Shown: in pieces, positions 26,012 through 34,202 of the stretch
How positions within the stretch are numbered: the first letter of the stretch is position 1
Layout: every line of letters begins with the position of its first letter
Assembly (NCBI RefSeq): GCF_001677275.1
Contig: NZ_CP016177.1
Location: forward strand, 1,364,001-1,428,000
Length of the DNA: 64,000 nt
Reading direction: 5' to 3'
Source of the DNA: Vibrio breoganii
GTDB taxonomy: Bacteria; Pseudomonadota; Gammaproteobacteria; Enterobacterales; Vibrionaceae
Made by a program: the position numbers and the translations under genes
The notes under the pieces: model-generated
What the model saw: only the letters and a program-made list of their open reading frames with translations
What the model was told of the DNA's origin: nothing
Databases searched by the model: none

Positions 26012-27193
26012 TTATGTCGTTAGATGGATCTTCACATCTCTAGCACTTAATGCACCAAACAAAGCACAAAATCCACCTACAATTGCGATTACGAACAATG
26101 ACGCAGTCCAGTTCCCTGTGGCTTGATGTAAGTACCCAAGAAGAGGTGGTCCTATCGTTGCAAAGCCATAACCGAAGCTCTGAGACATCGCGGATAAAGC
26201 CGCTGCTTGAGAGGCGTTGTTACTTCTAAGTCCAACAAACGATAGGCCGATGACAAAGGTCGAGCAGTTGCAAAACCCAAACATCAAGGTCCAAAAGATG
26301 GCGAAGTCTGGTAACCAAATTAGCCCTAGAGTCGCCGCTACAGTGCCTGTTGCTGTCAATAAGAATAAGGCTTGCGTGCTCTTAAGCCTTGATAGAAAGG
26401 GAATTAATACAAGGCCTGGCCATATGGTCGCGAACTGTAACAAACCGTAGATGTAACCGGCTTCTGTTTCGGTCATGCCTTGGTCCAGCAAGATTTTTGG
26501 TAGCCAACTAGCGAACGAGTAGAAAGTAAATGAATTTAAACCTAGCGCGAGTGTAACTTGCCATGCAATACCGCTGGAAAGCAGCTGTTTAATGCTGACT
26601 CCCTTGTGTTGAGCGTTATGATTTTCTGTTTCTTTCGAACGAAACCAGAAGACCAACGCCAGCGTCACGAAAAACAGATTAAACAAGAGTGCAAACTGCC
26701 ACCCTGATAGGGGCGTTACCGTTAGATGAGATAACGGTACCATAGAGGCAGAAGAGAGAGTAGAACCAATCCCCATAGTGAAGGTATATAAGGATGTCAT
26801 CACCGCTATACGAGTAGGGAAATTCATCTTAACGGCTACAGGCAACAGAACATTGCCGATAGCGATACCCGCTCCAATAAACACTGTGCCCACATATAAG
26901 GTTGCAACACTACCAACAGAGCGTAGACACACCCCTAAAAATATGGAGAACAGGGCTAGGCAGACACTCTTCTTTAAGCCAAAACGAGTAAGAACGGTTA
27001 AGGCGAGTGGAGATATTAAGGCAAAAGAGAGTAGTGGTAACGAAGAAAGCATGCCCAAAATAGTGGAGCTTAGATGAAGCTCAACCATAATCTGGTCAAG
27101 TAAAGGCGCCAGACTGGTAAAGGGACCGCGTAAATTGGCCGCTAGCAATAATATGCCACCTAGCGCTAGGTAGTGGTTGCGTGTAAGAGACAC
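26012..27193 (-). CDS. MFS transporter, CynX/NimT-like
   Basis: A 12-helix major facilitator of about 393 residues. The first helix reads LALGGILLLAANLRGPFTSLAPLLD, the RGPFTSLAPLL-type phrase typical of the cyanate/nitroimidazole-resistance (CynX/NimT, YeaN) subgroup. The loop between helices 2 and 3 has SPLALTVLTRFGLKK. The substrate is unknown. I favour GTG at 27193 over an upstream TTG at 27217 because CGGGAA lies just before it, but the start is not certain. It is convergent with the small ccoN-adjacent gene and marks the left border of the accessory stretch that ends at dif. Confidence 0.83.
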   Translation of the reverse strand: MSLTRNHYLALGGILLLAANLRGPFTSLAPLLDQIMVELHLSSTILGMLSSLPLLSFALISPLALTVLTRFGLKKSVCLALFSIFLGVCLRSVGSVATLYVGTVFIGAGIAIGNVLLPVAVKMNFPTRIAVMTSLYTFTMGIGSTLSSASMVPLSHLTVTPLSGWQFALLFNLFFVTLALVFWFRSKETENHNAQHKGVSIKQLLSSGIAWQVTLALGLNSFTFYSFASWLPKILLDQGMTETEAGYIYGLLQFATIWPGLVLIPFLSRLKSTQALFLLTATGTVAATLGLIWLPDFAIFWTLMFGFCNCSTFVIGLSFVGLRSNNASQAAALSAMSQSFGYGFATIGPPLLGYLHQATGNWTASLFVIAIVGGFCALFGALSARDVKIHLTT

Positions 27194-27217
27194 AGGTATT
27201 CCCGTTGTGAAGAGCAA

Positions 27218-27601
27218 GTGAGAGATTATAAAGGAGTAATGATTTCTTGTAGAGCGTTGATTTGTAGTAATTTATAACCTTCGAAAACCATGTATATTTT
27301 CGTTATTTATATAACTTGACGCACTATAACTAAAGTGTTGCTGTTGGTTTAATTATCATTCGATATCTCGTTTAAAATATGAGGACTAAAGGTTCTAGCA
27401 AGATGCTAAATAGAATGGGGCTGGGGACTTTCTAACTGATGGATAGCATAAACGATTGACACATTTAGACATAGATCGACTTTCAAATATGGCGAAGCGT
27501 GCAAAATGTAACGCATGTAACAATCTGTAAATATGATAAGACAAGTTCATTGCTAGCGATGTTATTTTTAGCGCCTATTTAAAATTCTAGAAAGTGCCTT
27601 T
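27218..27601. other. AT-rich intergenic stretch, no gene seen
   Basis: This gap lies between the divergent MFS and lyase-like genes. I find no open frame with a ribosome site, no strong hairpin and no repeat. A TTGACA hexamer at 27456-27461 lacks a matching -10 at normal spacing. It must hold the promoters of both flanking genes. Confidence 0.5.
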
Positions 27602-28585
27602 ATGTTAAGAACTATTGTTGCTAGTACCATTGTATTGGTCTTAGCGGGTTGCGGAGGAAGCAGTGCCAACTCTCCAGCATCAAGTAACCCTGATCAACCA
27701 ATAAACACTCCAATCGATGAAACAGGTCAATATAGGGTAATTAGCTCTACAGAGCTTAACTCAGACGGCCCTGAAAGCATGGAAACCTACGACTTGATCG
27801 AGAGCATCTTGGGGCGAGGTGCTATTGAAGCCCCAGATCTCTATTCAAACAACGACCCCGATGGCGGTAGACACATCGTTGAAGAATACGACGAGGTCAT
27901 TGGCAATCATTTTAAGTTCATCATGCACTTCGAAGATGGAGACCGTGATAAAGGGCGTGTGGACCGTCAAAGAAACGAGATCAAGGCATATGATAAATCT
28001 CCAGATAAATTAAAGGGTTACCTAGGTAAGACCTTTGAATACAGCTGGAAATTTAAAATTGGTGATGACCTTAAGGTAACCAAGCAATTTACGCATCTAT
28101 TTCAGCTAAAGGCCGTAGCCGAAAAGAATAGTGAGGACTTTGTTATTACGAGCAGTCCGATTCTCACACTGACTGCTAACGTTCGCAGCAATCAAAGTGG
28201 CCTTGAAGTAAGACATGTCCATTACAACAACGACCGTACAGGTACAGTCAACAACACGCTTGTTCATACCACAAAGATGGATGACGTAGATTGGAATCGT
28301 GATATCGCAGGACAATGGATAGAAGCCTTTGTACGAGTGAATTACAGCGAATCTGGTAGCCTGTACATGACGCTAACGTCATTGGGTGAAACCAAGCCAA
28401 TGATAGAAATCACCGAGAACAACATAGAAACGTGGCGCTCAGGACTAAATGGACGCGACGGAAACTTTGTAAGACCTAAATGGGGCATTTATCGTTCGCT
28501 TAAATCTGAGGAGCTATTAAACCAAGATCAGGATGAGGTTTACTTTGCAGACTTTAAGATAAGAGAAGTGAAAGCTGTCGAGTAA
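27602..28585 (+). CDS. lipoprotein, probable polysaccharide lyase or jelly-roll glycan-binding protein
   Basis: A 327-residue exported lipoprotein. The lipobox VLAGC gives lipid-Cys at residue 17, followed by a Ser/Pro-rich linker to about residue 38. The rest is a beta-rich domain with phrases that I recall from putative alginate or other polysaccharide lyases: DRQRNEIKAYDKSPDKLKG, KQFTHLFQLKA and RPKWGIYRSL close to an EVYFADFKIRE end. This spacing suits a concanavalin-like jelly roll. Catalysis is not proven, and the substrate is probably an algal polysaccharide. It is flanked by a gene remnant and unknown genes near dif and may be a transferred gene. Confidence 0.62.
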   Translation: MLRTIVASTIVLVLAGCGGSSANSPASSNPDQPINTPIDETGQYRVISSTELNSDGPESMETYDLIESILGRGAIEAPDLYSNNDPDGGRHIVEEYDEVIGNHFKFIMHFEDGDRDKGRVDRQRNEIKAYDKSPDKLKGYLGKTFEYSWKFKIGDDLKVTKQFTHLFQLKAVAEKNSEDFVITSSPILTLTANVRSNQSGLEVRHVHYNNDRTGTVNNTLVHTTKMDDVDWNRDIAGQWIEAFVRVNYSESGSLYMTLTSLGETKPMIEITENNIETWRSGLNGRDGNFVRPKWGIYRSLKSEELLNQDQDEVYFADFKIREVKAVE

Positions 28586-28593
28586 GTTGCGTA

Positions 28594-28743
28594 GCGAAAA
28601 TACAAAGCCGCTAATTCAAAGCCAAGTGTGCGCGGTGTTGATGATGTTACTCGCCGTCGTGATGTGATTGCTGACCTGTTTCAAGAGATCCTAAGTGCCG
28701 GTGAGCTTGAAGAGCATGGGCGAGGCTACAAGCTTTCTTAAAG
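28594..28743 (+). pseudogene. 3' remnant of an unidentified gene
   Basis: Just after a TAG at 28591, an open frame without a start codon reads RKYKAANSKPSVRGVDDVTR, then RRDVIADLFQEILSAGELEE, then HGRGYKLS and a stop. About 49 residues remain. The composition is richer in GC than the flanks and the pattern of helical, charged residues looks like real coding sequence. It ends 57 bases before an intact terminator. I do not recognise the parent protein. It looks like the tail of a gene whose 5' part was lost in a rearrangement beside dif. Confidence 0.5.
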
Positions 28744-28799
28744 GCATAAACAGATTCAGTTAGATTCAGTGCGTAAGACTCCATTAGGGATTAAATTAG

Positions 28800-28832
28800 A
28801 AGAGCGGAGAGCTTAGCTCACCGCTCTTTTGT
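28800..28832 (+). terminator. terminator downstream of the gene remnant
   Basis: AAGAGCGG and CCGCTCTT form an eight-pair stem with a nested GAGC/GCTC hairpin, followed by TTGTTT on the plus strand. On the minus strand the T run is weaker, so it probably belonged to the plus-strand gene now reduced to a remnant. It may also serve the 28846 gene. Confidence 0.75.
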
Positions 28833-28845
28833 TTAGTGTCATAGC

Positions 28846-30072
28846 TCACTTCGAAATAGGCATGTTTGACGAGTTCCAGAAATGCTCGGTACTGCCTTTG
28901 TTTAAATCTGATGTTAGGACATCATCGATCCGCTTTAGCTCATTCAGTGTTTCTTGAATTGGATCATCAAGATAGTCTAGTCCGTACATACTTTTTACTA
29001 AGAGTTTCTTAAATTCCGCTTCTTTCAGGGTTCCTTTAAGACCCGCAGTGCTAGTCTTGTCTTCAACATATTGCTTAGATGTCTCAAATACTTTCGTTAA
29101 GTCACCTGACAATGACCTGACTTCGTCTCTAAAGAAAGCCACATCTCCAATAGGTACGTTAATTTCCACGTCGTGATTATCGCTCATGGCACTGACCAAA
29201 ATATGGACCCGCAAAGCAGCAAGGTATGTTCCAATGCCGGGCACTAGTTGAGGCAGAATCCACATGGCCATTTCTGGGTGGCGCATCATGTGTTTTAGCG
29301 AGAAAAGTAGTGTCCCTTCACCTAATAGGTCTGTGGATTGGTGAATAAACCGCTCTATATCTTCTTCAACATGCTGACTTAACCTTGCTGTTGGTTGGTC
29401 TGGGTTCTTGAGTATACTTTCCACCTTATGAGCTAATCGCAAAAAGCTGGAAGTAGCTAGAGTAAATGCGGTGGCAGCTTTTTCTGCATCCTGCATATCC
29501 AGTTCACGTTTAATTACTCTAGCAACAATGCTCTCGATTTCAGTTGCATCTGGCGGGGGTGGGACTGAACTATTTCCACTAATGGACATTAAAAGTAAAG
29601 AACCAATGCCAAGGATAATTCCAGCTGGAAGTGCACCAATCGGCCCTAAAGCGGCAATGCCAGTGGCCAGTGACACAACAATCGTATAGCCCACATCAAT
29701 CCCTTTTTGTATATCCTCTGCTTCTGGATTTCTTATGTTCAATGCAGCATATCTCGATTGATAAGGGGCAATAACTCGCGACCACTCAATGATACGTGCT
29801 CCAGAGTGACTAGTAATAATTAGTAAGGCTGAATCTGGATAATCGACAATCTCATTCCATGGGCCATACCCCAAGGTATTATTCCAACCATAGCGGGTGT
29901 CTGCAATGTTCTCATCCGCATAAATAATACGCGCCTCTATTCCATTGTAACCGTAGTGGTAATCATCCGTAGTATTGTTGAGGATATAAGTTTTCCGAGC
30001 GAAAAAGCCACGATCTCGCCATTTATATATACAGACCGCTATGGTTCCTCCAGTGCAGTTCATGATGCGCAT
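28846..30072 (-). CDS. unrecognised protein with toxin-like helical architecture, next to dif
   Basis: A 408-residue protein that I do not recognise. Residues 1-105 look beta-rich and are rich in Tyr, Asn and Gly (YHYGYNGIEARIIYADEN). A hydrophobic hairpin follows at about 129-165 (TIVVSLATGIAALGPIGALP then AGIILGIGSLLLMSI), then PPPP and a long helical region (IESIVARVIKREL). A second weakly hydrophobic stretch is WILPQLVPGIGTYLAALRVH. There is no signal peptide. A helical bundle with a buried hydrophobic hairpin recalls pore-forming toxins such as the Cry N-domain, but this is only a resemblance. It is the only gene between the remnant and dif, 210 bases from the site. No clear ribosome site is visible beyond GGGAT. 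Confidence 0.6.
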   Translation of the reverse strand: MRIMNCTGGTIAVCIYKWRDRGFFARKTYILNNTTDDYHYGYNGIEARIIYADENIADTRYGWNNTLGYGPWNEIVDYPDSALLIITSHSGARIIEWSRVIAPYQSRYAALNIRNPEAEDIQKGIDVGYTIVVSLATGIAALGPIGALPAGIILGIGSLLLMSISGNSSVPPPPDATEIESIVARVIKRELDMQDAEKAATAFTLATSSFLRLAHKVESILKNPDQPTARLSQHVEEDIERFIHQSTDLLGEGTLLFSLKHMMRHPEMAMWILPQLVPGIGTYLAALRVHILVSAMSDNHDVEINVPIGDVAFFRDEVRSLSGDLTKVFETSKQYVEDKTSTAGLKGTLKEAEFKKLLVKSMYGLDYLDDPIQETLNELKRIDDVLTSDLNKGSTEHFWNSSNMPISK

Positions 30073-30282
30073 TGTTTTGATATCCCTTATTAACTTAACG
30101 CAATTAAGTGTAGTTGCTTATTTTTGAACGACACGACTGAACCTAGAGGCGTACCTTAACAGTGTTTGTCTTGGTGGGTTTATGCATATCAGTTCACCGG
30201 TTCTGAGCCGTGTTCTACAGGTGGAAGAAATGAGATGGGGGATTGCCAATATAAGGAGTTTGAATAATCCATCACTTAGGTA

Positions 30283-30310
30283 ATTTAACATAATATACAT
30301 AATGCGCACT
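30283..30310 (-). other. dif: dif site (XerCD chromosome dimer resolution)
   Basis: On the minus strand the 28 bases read as XerC arm AGTGCGCATTA, centre TGTATA and XerD arm TTATGTTAAAT. The E. coli site as I know it has GGTGCGCATAA, TGTATA and TTATGTTAAAT, so only 2 of 28 positions differ, both in the XerC arm. The XerD arm and the centre are identical. The location is supported by KOPS octamers that converge on it, five matS sites and matP close by. In Vibrio chromosome 1 this is the point where replication ends and where Xer-dependent phages and elements integrate. Confidence 0.95.
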
Positions 30311-30357
30311 ATATCTAAGAGTTAGAAATAGTGGTTATACAGCTTTAAACCCAAACC

Positions 30358-30657
30358 CTAGCGCTTATGAGCGTGACTTTTTGCACCTGGCAACGCGCTA
30401 CGTAAAATGTGGCGTGTTTTGTTAGGCACACCCTTTGAAAATTTAACTCTGTACTGTTCTCTAGACTTGTACACCTTCATCGTACCGTTGAATGGATTTT
30501 TACGAGCGATGTCTTTGCACTTGTGAAGAAATGATTTATCAACTTGACCTATGTGTGAACTGACTTCACCTTCTTTAAACGTCAGTTTCATTTTCGGCTT
30601 ATCGTAAAGCACGATCGCAAATATAAGCGCTGCAGCGATCAAAATGACATATAACAT
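30358..30657 (-). CDS. DUF3634 family small membrane protein
   Basis: A 99-residue protein with one N-terminal helix (MLYVILIAAALIFAIVLYD) and a basic cytoplasmic or periplasmic domain (MKLTFKEGEVSSHIGQVDKS). This matches DUF3634 as I remember it from Vibrio. The function is unknown. A GGAGG-type site precedes the ATG. It lies 25 bases after matP on the same strand and may be cotranscribed with it. It is the first gene right of dif. Confidence 0.8.
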   Translation of the reverse strand: MLYVILIAAALIFAIVLYDKPKMKLTFKEGEVSSHIGQVDKSFLHKCKDIARKNPFNGTMKVYKSREQYRVKFSKGVPNKTRHILRSALPGAKSHAHKR

Positions 30658-30682
30658 GAATGCCTCCTACATCGAGTGCGAA

Positions 30683-31132
30683 TTAGTCTGATAAAAGTTT
30701 GCTGAGGTCTTCTTTGAGTAAGTTGACCTTTTCGTTGGCTTTTTCACTGCGCTGAGCTTCACTAAGTAGATACTCAATGGCGTCAGACAAGGTGCAACCC
30801 AACTCATTGGCTCTATGAGAGAGTTTTTCCCAAACGCGATAATCCAAATCTATGGATTTCTTTCGTGTGTGCACTTGTTCTGCGTTGAAATGACGCTTTC
30901 TCTTGGCCCGAATGGCTTGTTTGAGCTTGTTATCTAACTCAAGAGACATGTGATTCTCAATCCATTCCAACACTTGAACCGGTTCGTGTTCGATAGCGCG
31001 AAGGAGTTCTACTGCTGCAGCGTCTGCGCTGCTGTCTAGATGGCGAGTAACTTTCTCACCTTCTTTCCATTTTTTTACTAGATAGTTCCACTTCCAACCA
31101 CATTCAAGGTTCTCAAGTTGTTGATATTTCAT
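30683..31132 (-). CDS. matP: Ter macrodomain organiser MatP
   Basis: MatP binds matS sites and condenses the terminus region, linking it to the divisome through ZapB. The 149 residues match E. coli MatP from the start, MKYQQLENLECGWKWNYLVK. The DNA-binding core RAKRKRHFNAEQVHTRKKS lies at about 78-96, followed by the ribbon-helix-helix IDLDYRVWEKLSHRANELG and a C-terminal coiled coil. The gene lies 0.4 kb from dif, and five exact matS sites occur in the window. The order matP-lonH-fabA-rmf is also that of E. coli. Confidence 0.97.
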   Translation of the reverse strand: MKYQQLENLECGWKWNYLVKKWKEGEKVTRHLDSSADAAAVELLRAIEHEPVQVLEWIENHMSLELDNKLKQAIRAKRKRHFNAEQVHTRKKSIDLDYRVWEKLSHRANELGCTLSDAIEYLLSEAQRSEKANEKVNLLKEDLSKLLSD

Positions 31133-31171
31133 GATTGTTAATCTAAGTCCATTTAAAATTCAAGACGTACA

Positions 31172-31184
31172 GTGACAGCGTAAC
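31172..31184. promoter_or_regulatory. near-matS sequence upstream of matP
   Basis: GTGACAGCGTAAC differs from GTGACRNYGTCAC only at the eleventh base (A for C). It lies 40 bases upstream of the matP ATG, in the promoter region, where MatP binding could repress its own gene. The effect of this mismatch on binding is not known to me. Confidence 0.4.
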
Positions 31185-31355
31185 CCTAGTCACTCAATTT
31201 GACAATGCAAAGACCTTGCATATTTGTTGTAAAGCACAATTTGATGTAACTAAGTCTAAAATAAACGCTCCGAAATGCATCAAGTACACTATTTTTCGGG
31301 TTATCTGTTAATAGCTTAGGTATACTAAGTAGATAGTATATTTTAGTAAGTTTTT

Positions 31356-32999
31356 ATGAAATCGATAGATTGGCAACTCGCAACTCCACAACACGATCAA
31401 GTAATAGACTCTAGTCTATCTCTGTTTCAATACCAAGAAGCCCCTTTTGTCTCATTACAGCCTCGATTAAACGCAAGTCTAAAGCGTTTTGTTGCGTTAG
31501 CAGATGATGCGCCTTTGTTGGCTATCAACGGCTCTGATACCGTGTCAGTAAAGAAAGATGTTGCCTCTATCCTTTCTCAGTTAACACAAAAGAGTGTCCA
31601 TCACACAGAATCTATTGTCGCTGAAGAATTATTAGGAAGTTACATTGTCACTGACTCTGGTGATGTTCAATCATCTGTGGGTCTGTTTGAGAAACACAGT
31701 AACGGCTACCTAATTATTTCAGCTAATGCAGTGTTATCACAACCGACTACCTTGTTGGCTATTCGCGCATTATTGGCTGGTGAAGACGTCGCAAGAGTGG
31801 CGGCAAGCAAGAATGGGTTTTCACCTAAGCAGAGATTTAAAAGCGCAGTGAAGCTCATCATTGTAGGTGATCGCAATCAGTTGGCTGATTTAGATTATCT
31901 AGACCCTGCTTTCTCCTCTTCGCACACCATGTTTACTGAAGTAGAAATGGACGTTCGCGTCGATACGACTACCGCACCACTCTATTTAGGCTACATTGCG
32001 AGCCTAGTTCGAGAGGCTGGCTTACCCGACATGTCTAGTGATGCCATACACAGCTTCTTGACGGCTGGCGCCCGCGTATGTGAAGAGCAACACTTTGCTC
32101 CACTATCCGCCTCTTGGATTCGAGCATTGCTGCGCGAAGCTGCGCTAGAATCTAACGCAGAGACGATCGAAGCCAAGCACATAGATGCTGCACTTGAAGC
32201 GCGCTACTACCGAGAGTCTTATCTTCCAAATAGAGCACTTGACGACATTCTTGATGGTCAGGTTTTAATCCAAACCCAAGGCAATGAAGTTGGCCAGGTT
32301 AATGGCTTAACGGTGATTGATATCCCAGGGCATCCTGTTTCCTATGGAGAGCCAGCACGTATTTCTTGTGTTATTCACTTTGGTGATGGTGACGTCTCCG
32401 ACGTTGAGCGCAAGGCAGAGCTGGGTGGCAACCTACATGCTAAAGGCATGATGATTATGCAGGCCTTCCTGAGTAGTGCTCTTAATCTTGATGAACCTTT
32501 ACCTTACTCTGCTTCTATTGTATTTGAGCAATCATACAGTGAGGTAGATGGCGATAGTGCTTCTTTAGCGGAACTTTGTGCCTTTGTGAGTGCCTTATCT
32601 GGTTATGAAATCAAACAAAACATTGCGGTAACCGGCGCTGTTGACCAGTTTGGTCGAGTTCAAGCGGTTGGCGGACTCAATGAAAAAATTGAAGGCTTCT
32701 TCTATGTTTGTGCCCATCAAGGGTTAACAGGCGACCAAGGTGTTATTCTGCCGAAGTCGAACCTAAGACACCTTTCATTGCACAAAGATGTTGTCGACGC
32801 GATTAAGCAAGGCAAGTTCCATATTTGGAGCGTAGAGGATGTAAACCAAGCTTTACCTATCATCACAGGACAAGCATTTAGTGGCGAGAGTGATGATACT
32901 ATCTTAAATAAAATCGCCGAGCGCATCGACCGACTCAATCAGCACGATATCAGCGAAAGTTTACTTAATCGCTTAAAAAGAGTGCTGTTTAGGGACTGA
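31356..32999 (+). CDS. Lon-family protease homologue LonH (YcbZ)
   Basis: A 547-residue putative ATP-dependent protease of the YcbZ/LonH type. The C-terminal Lon protease domain is clear: the catalytic Ser is residue 401 in [17 protein letters not shown] and the Lys is residue 444 in [11 protein letters not shown]. The N-terminal two thirds hold a degraded AAA-like part: where a P loop should be, only [13 protein letters not shown] is seen, so ATPase activity is doubtful. The target is unknown. The gene is divergent from matP and lies 67 bases before fabA, as in E. coli. Confidence 0.9.
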   Translation: MKSIDWQLATPQHDQVIDSSLSLFQYQEAPFVSLQPRLNASLKRFVALADDAPLLAINGSDTVSVKKDVASILSQLTQKSVHHTESIVAEELLGSYIVTDSGDVQSSVGLFEKHSNGYLIISANAVLSQPTTLLAIRALLAGEDVARVAASKNGFSPKQRFKSAVKLIIVGDRNQLADLDYLDPAFSSSHTMFTEVEMDVRVDTTTAPLYLGYIASLVREAGLPDMSSDAIHSFLTAGARVCEEQHFAPLSASWIRALLREAALESNAETIEAKHIDAALEARYYRESYLPNRALDDILDGQVLIQTQGNEVGQVNGLTVIDIPGHPVSYGEPARISCVIHFGDGDVSDVERKAELGGNLHAKGMMIMQAFLSSALNLDEPLPYSASIVFEQSYSEVDGDSASLAELCAFVSALSGYEIKQNIAVTGAVDQFGRVQAVGGLNEKIEGFFYVCAHQGLTGDQGVILPKSNLRHLSLHKDVVDAIKQGKFHIWSVEDVNQALPIITGQAFSGESDDTILNKIAERIDRLNQHDISESLLNRLKRVLFRD

Positions 33000-33019
33000 T
33001 CGGAGTTGTAAGTACTATA

Positions 33020-33039
33020 CTGCATCACATAAGATGCAG
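33020..33039. promoter_or_regulatory. inverted repeat between lonH and fabA
   Basis: CTGCATC-ACATAA-GATGCAG has seven-base perfect arms and lies 27 bases before the fabA ATG. It may be an operator. It does not fit the FadR or FabR consensus sequences that I know for fabA in E. coli. Confidence 0.4.
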
Positions 33040-33066
33040 GTTCAAAAAATCTGGAGACTCAATACA

Positions 33067-33597
33067 ATGCAACAAAAACCTTGCGATATCGCAAACTCAT
33101 ATGATCGTGACGACCTACTAGCATCAAGCCGTGGTGAGCTATTTGGCCCTCAAGGTCCTCAATTACCAGCTCCTAACATGCTGATGATGGACCGAGTGAC
33201 TAAAATGTCACAAACCGAAGGTGAGTTTGGCAAAGGTCTTATTACTGCAGAACTAGATATTACTCCAGACCTTTGGTTTTTCGATTGTCACTTCCCTGGT
33301 GACCCTGTAATGCCTGGCTGTCTTGGTCTAGACGCTATGTGGCAACTAGTTGGTTTCTTCCTTGGCTGGATCGGTGGCGAAGGTAAAGGTCGTGCACTTG
33401 GTGTAGGCGAAGTTAAATTCACAGGTCAGATTCTTCCTACTGCGAAGAAGGTAACCTACGAAATCAACATGAAGCGCGTAGTTAACCGTAAACTGGTTAT
33501 GGGCATGGCTGATGGCCGCGTGCTAGTAGACGGCAAAGAAATCTACGTTGCTAAAGATCTTAAAGTGGGTCTTTTCCAAGATACGTCTAAGTTCTAA
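33067..33597 (+). CDS. fabA: 3-hydroxydecanoyl-ACP dehydratase/isomerase FabA
   Basis: FabA dehydrates 3-hydroxydecanoyl-ACP and isomerises it to the cis-3 product, which opens unsaturated fatty acid synthesis. The 176 residues match E. coli FabA through most of the chain ([29 protein letters not shown]). The catalytic His75 in [13 protein letters not shown] and Asp89 in GLDAMWQL are present. I start at ATG 33067, with GGAG ten bases upstream; a longer frame from 33034 is not supported by the family. A strong terminator follows. Confidence 0.97.
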   Translation: MQQKPCDIANSYDRDDLLASSRGELFGPQGPQLPAPNMLMMDRVTKMSQTEGEFGKGLITAELDITPDLWFFDCHFPGDPVMPGCLGLDAMWQLVGFFLGWIGGEGKGRALGVGEVKFTGQILPTAKKVTYEINMKRVVNRKLVMGMADGRVLVDGKEIYVAKDLKVGLFQDTSKF

Positions 33598-33618
33598 GAC
33601 AGTTTCAAATCTTTTCTT

Positions 33619-33652
33619 CTAAAGCCATGACCCAGTGTCATGGCTTTTTTAT
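33619..33652 (+). terminator. intrinsic terminator of fabA
   Basis: AAAGCCATGAC-CCAGT-GTCATGGCTTT is an 11-pair perfect stem followed by T6, 24 bases after the fabA stop. Confidence 0.94.
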
Positions 33653-33754
33653 TGCGCTCTTCTCTGTTGTTCTATTAGATATTGTTTCGTAGTGAGTTGG
33701 TATAATTTCTATATTTTTTGTTTAAAGCTTTTTAGTTATAGTGCGTTAGTGTCA

Positions 33755-33783
33755 TAAAAACAAGACCCCGTATGGGGTCTGTT
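33755..33783 (-). terminator. intrinsic terminator of rmf
   Basis: AGACCCC-GTAT-GGGGTCT forms a seven-pair stem. On the minus strand it is followed by TGTTTTTA. It starts 10 bases past the rmf stop. Confidence 0.92.
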
Positions 33784-33792
33784 TGGATGAGG

Positions 33793-33966
33793 TTATTTAT
33801 ATAGACCGGATTCCATGTCACCTTTCGCGTCTCTCCAACCGCCCAACCATTGTGATTTGGCATCGGTTTGCTGGTATGGGCAAGTATCGCTTGAGCGACC
33901 ATTAAGCCCCGCTTTGTAACCTTGGGACTGTGCTCTCTCAAGACGGTCGCGTTTTTGTCTCTTCAT
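33793..33966 (-). CDS. rmf: ribosome modulation factor
   Basis: RMF pairs 70S ribosomes into inactive dimers in stationary phase. The 57 residues start MKRQKRDRLERAQSQGYKAG and contain CPYQQTDAKSQWLGGWRDA, the well-kept family pattern. The ATG at 33966 has GAGGAT seven bases upstream. A frame that continues to 34059 is out of line with the family. Strongly basic, as expected for an rRNA binder. It is convergent with fabA, the neighbour it also has in E. coli. Confidence 0.95.
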   Translation of the reverse strand: MKRQKRDRLERAQSQGYKAGLNGRSSDTCPYQQTDAKSQWLGGWRDAKGDMESGLYK

Positions 33967-34123
33967 AGTTAAATCCTCTAACCTTTCGATAAACAAACTA
34001 AAGGCGCGATAAGTTTCTTTGTTCGTGGGTAATGGATATGTCAGTCTGTGCTGAAGCATCTACGTTCAAAGAATCTCAAAGCACCCATATAAGATTCGTC
34101 TATAAATTGAGTTTTCTCAAGGT

Positions 34124-34161
34124 GAAAAAAAGGACAACGCACAATTTGTGATGTTGTCCTT
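34124..34161 (-). terminator. intrinsic terminator of the DUF3466 gene
   Basis: AAGGACAAC and GTTGTCCTT pair over nine bases with a nested CACAA/TTGTG, and the minus strand then has T8. It ends the rlmKL-uup-DUF3466 unit. Confidence 0.92.
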
Positions 34162-34202
34162 CGTTAACTATGCAGTTAAATGTCTGTTAGGCGGTCAAAT
34201 AA

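Noticed and set aside
27599..27609. TTATGTTAAGA at the lyase-like gene start, similar to the XerD arm of dif
   Set aside because: The preceding 17 bases show no XerC arm or centre, and the match is explained by the ATG-TTA start codons.
30118..30309. 63-codon frame on the minus strand that starts inside dif
   Set aside because: The frame has no ribosome site, its first codons are the dif sequence itself, and its product looks random.
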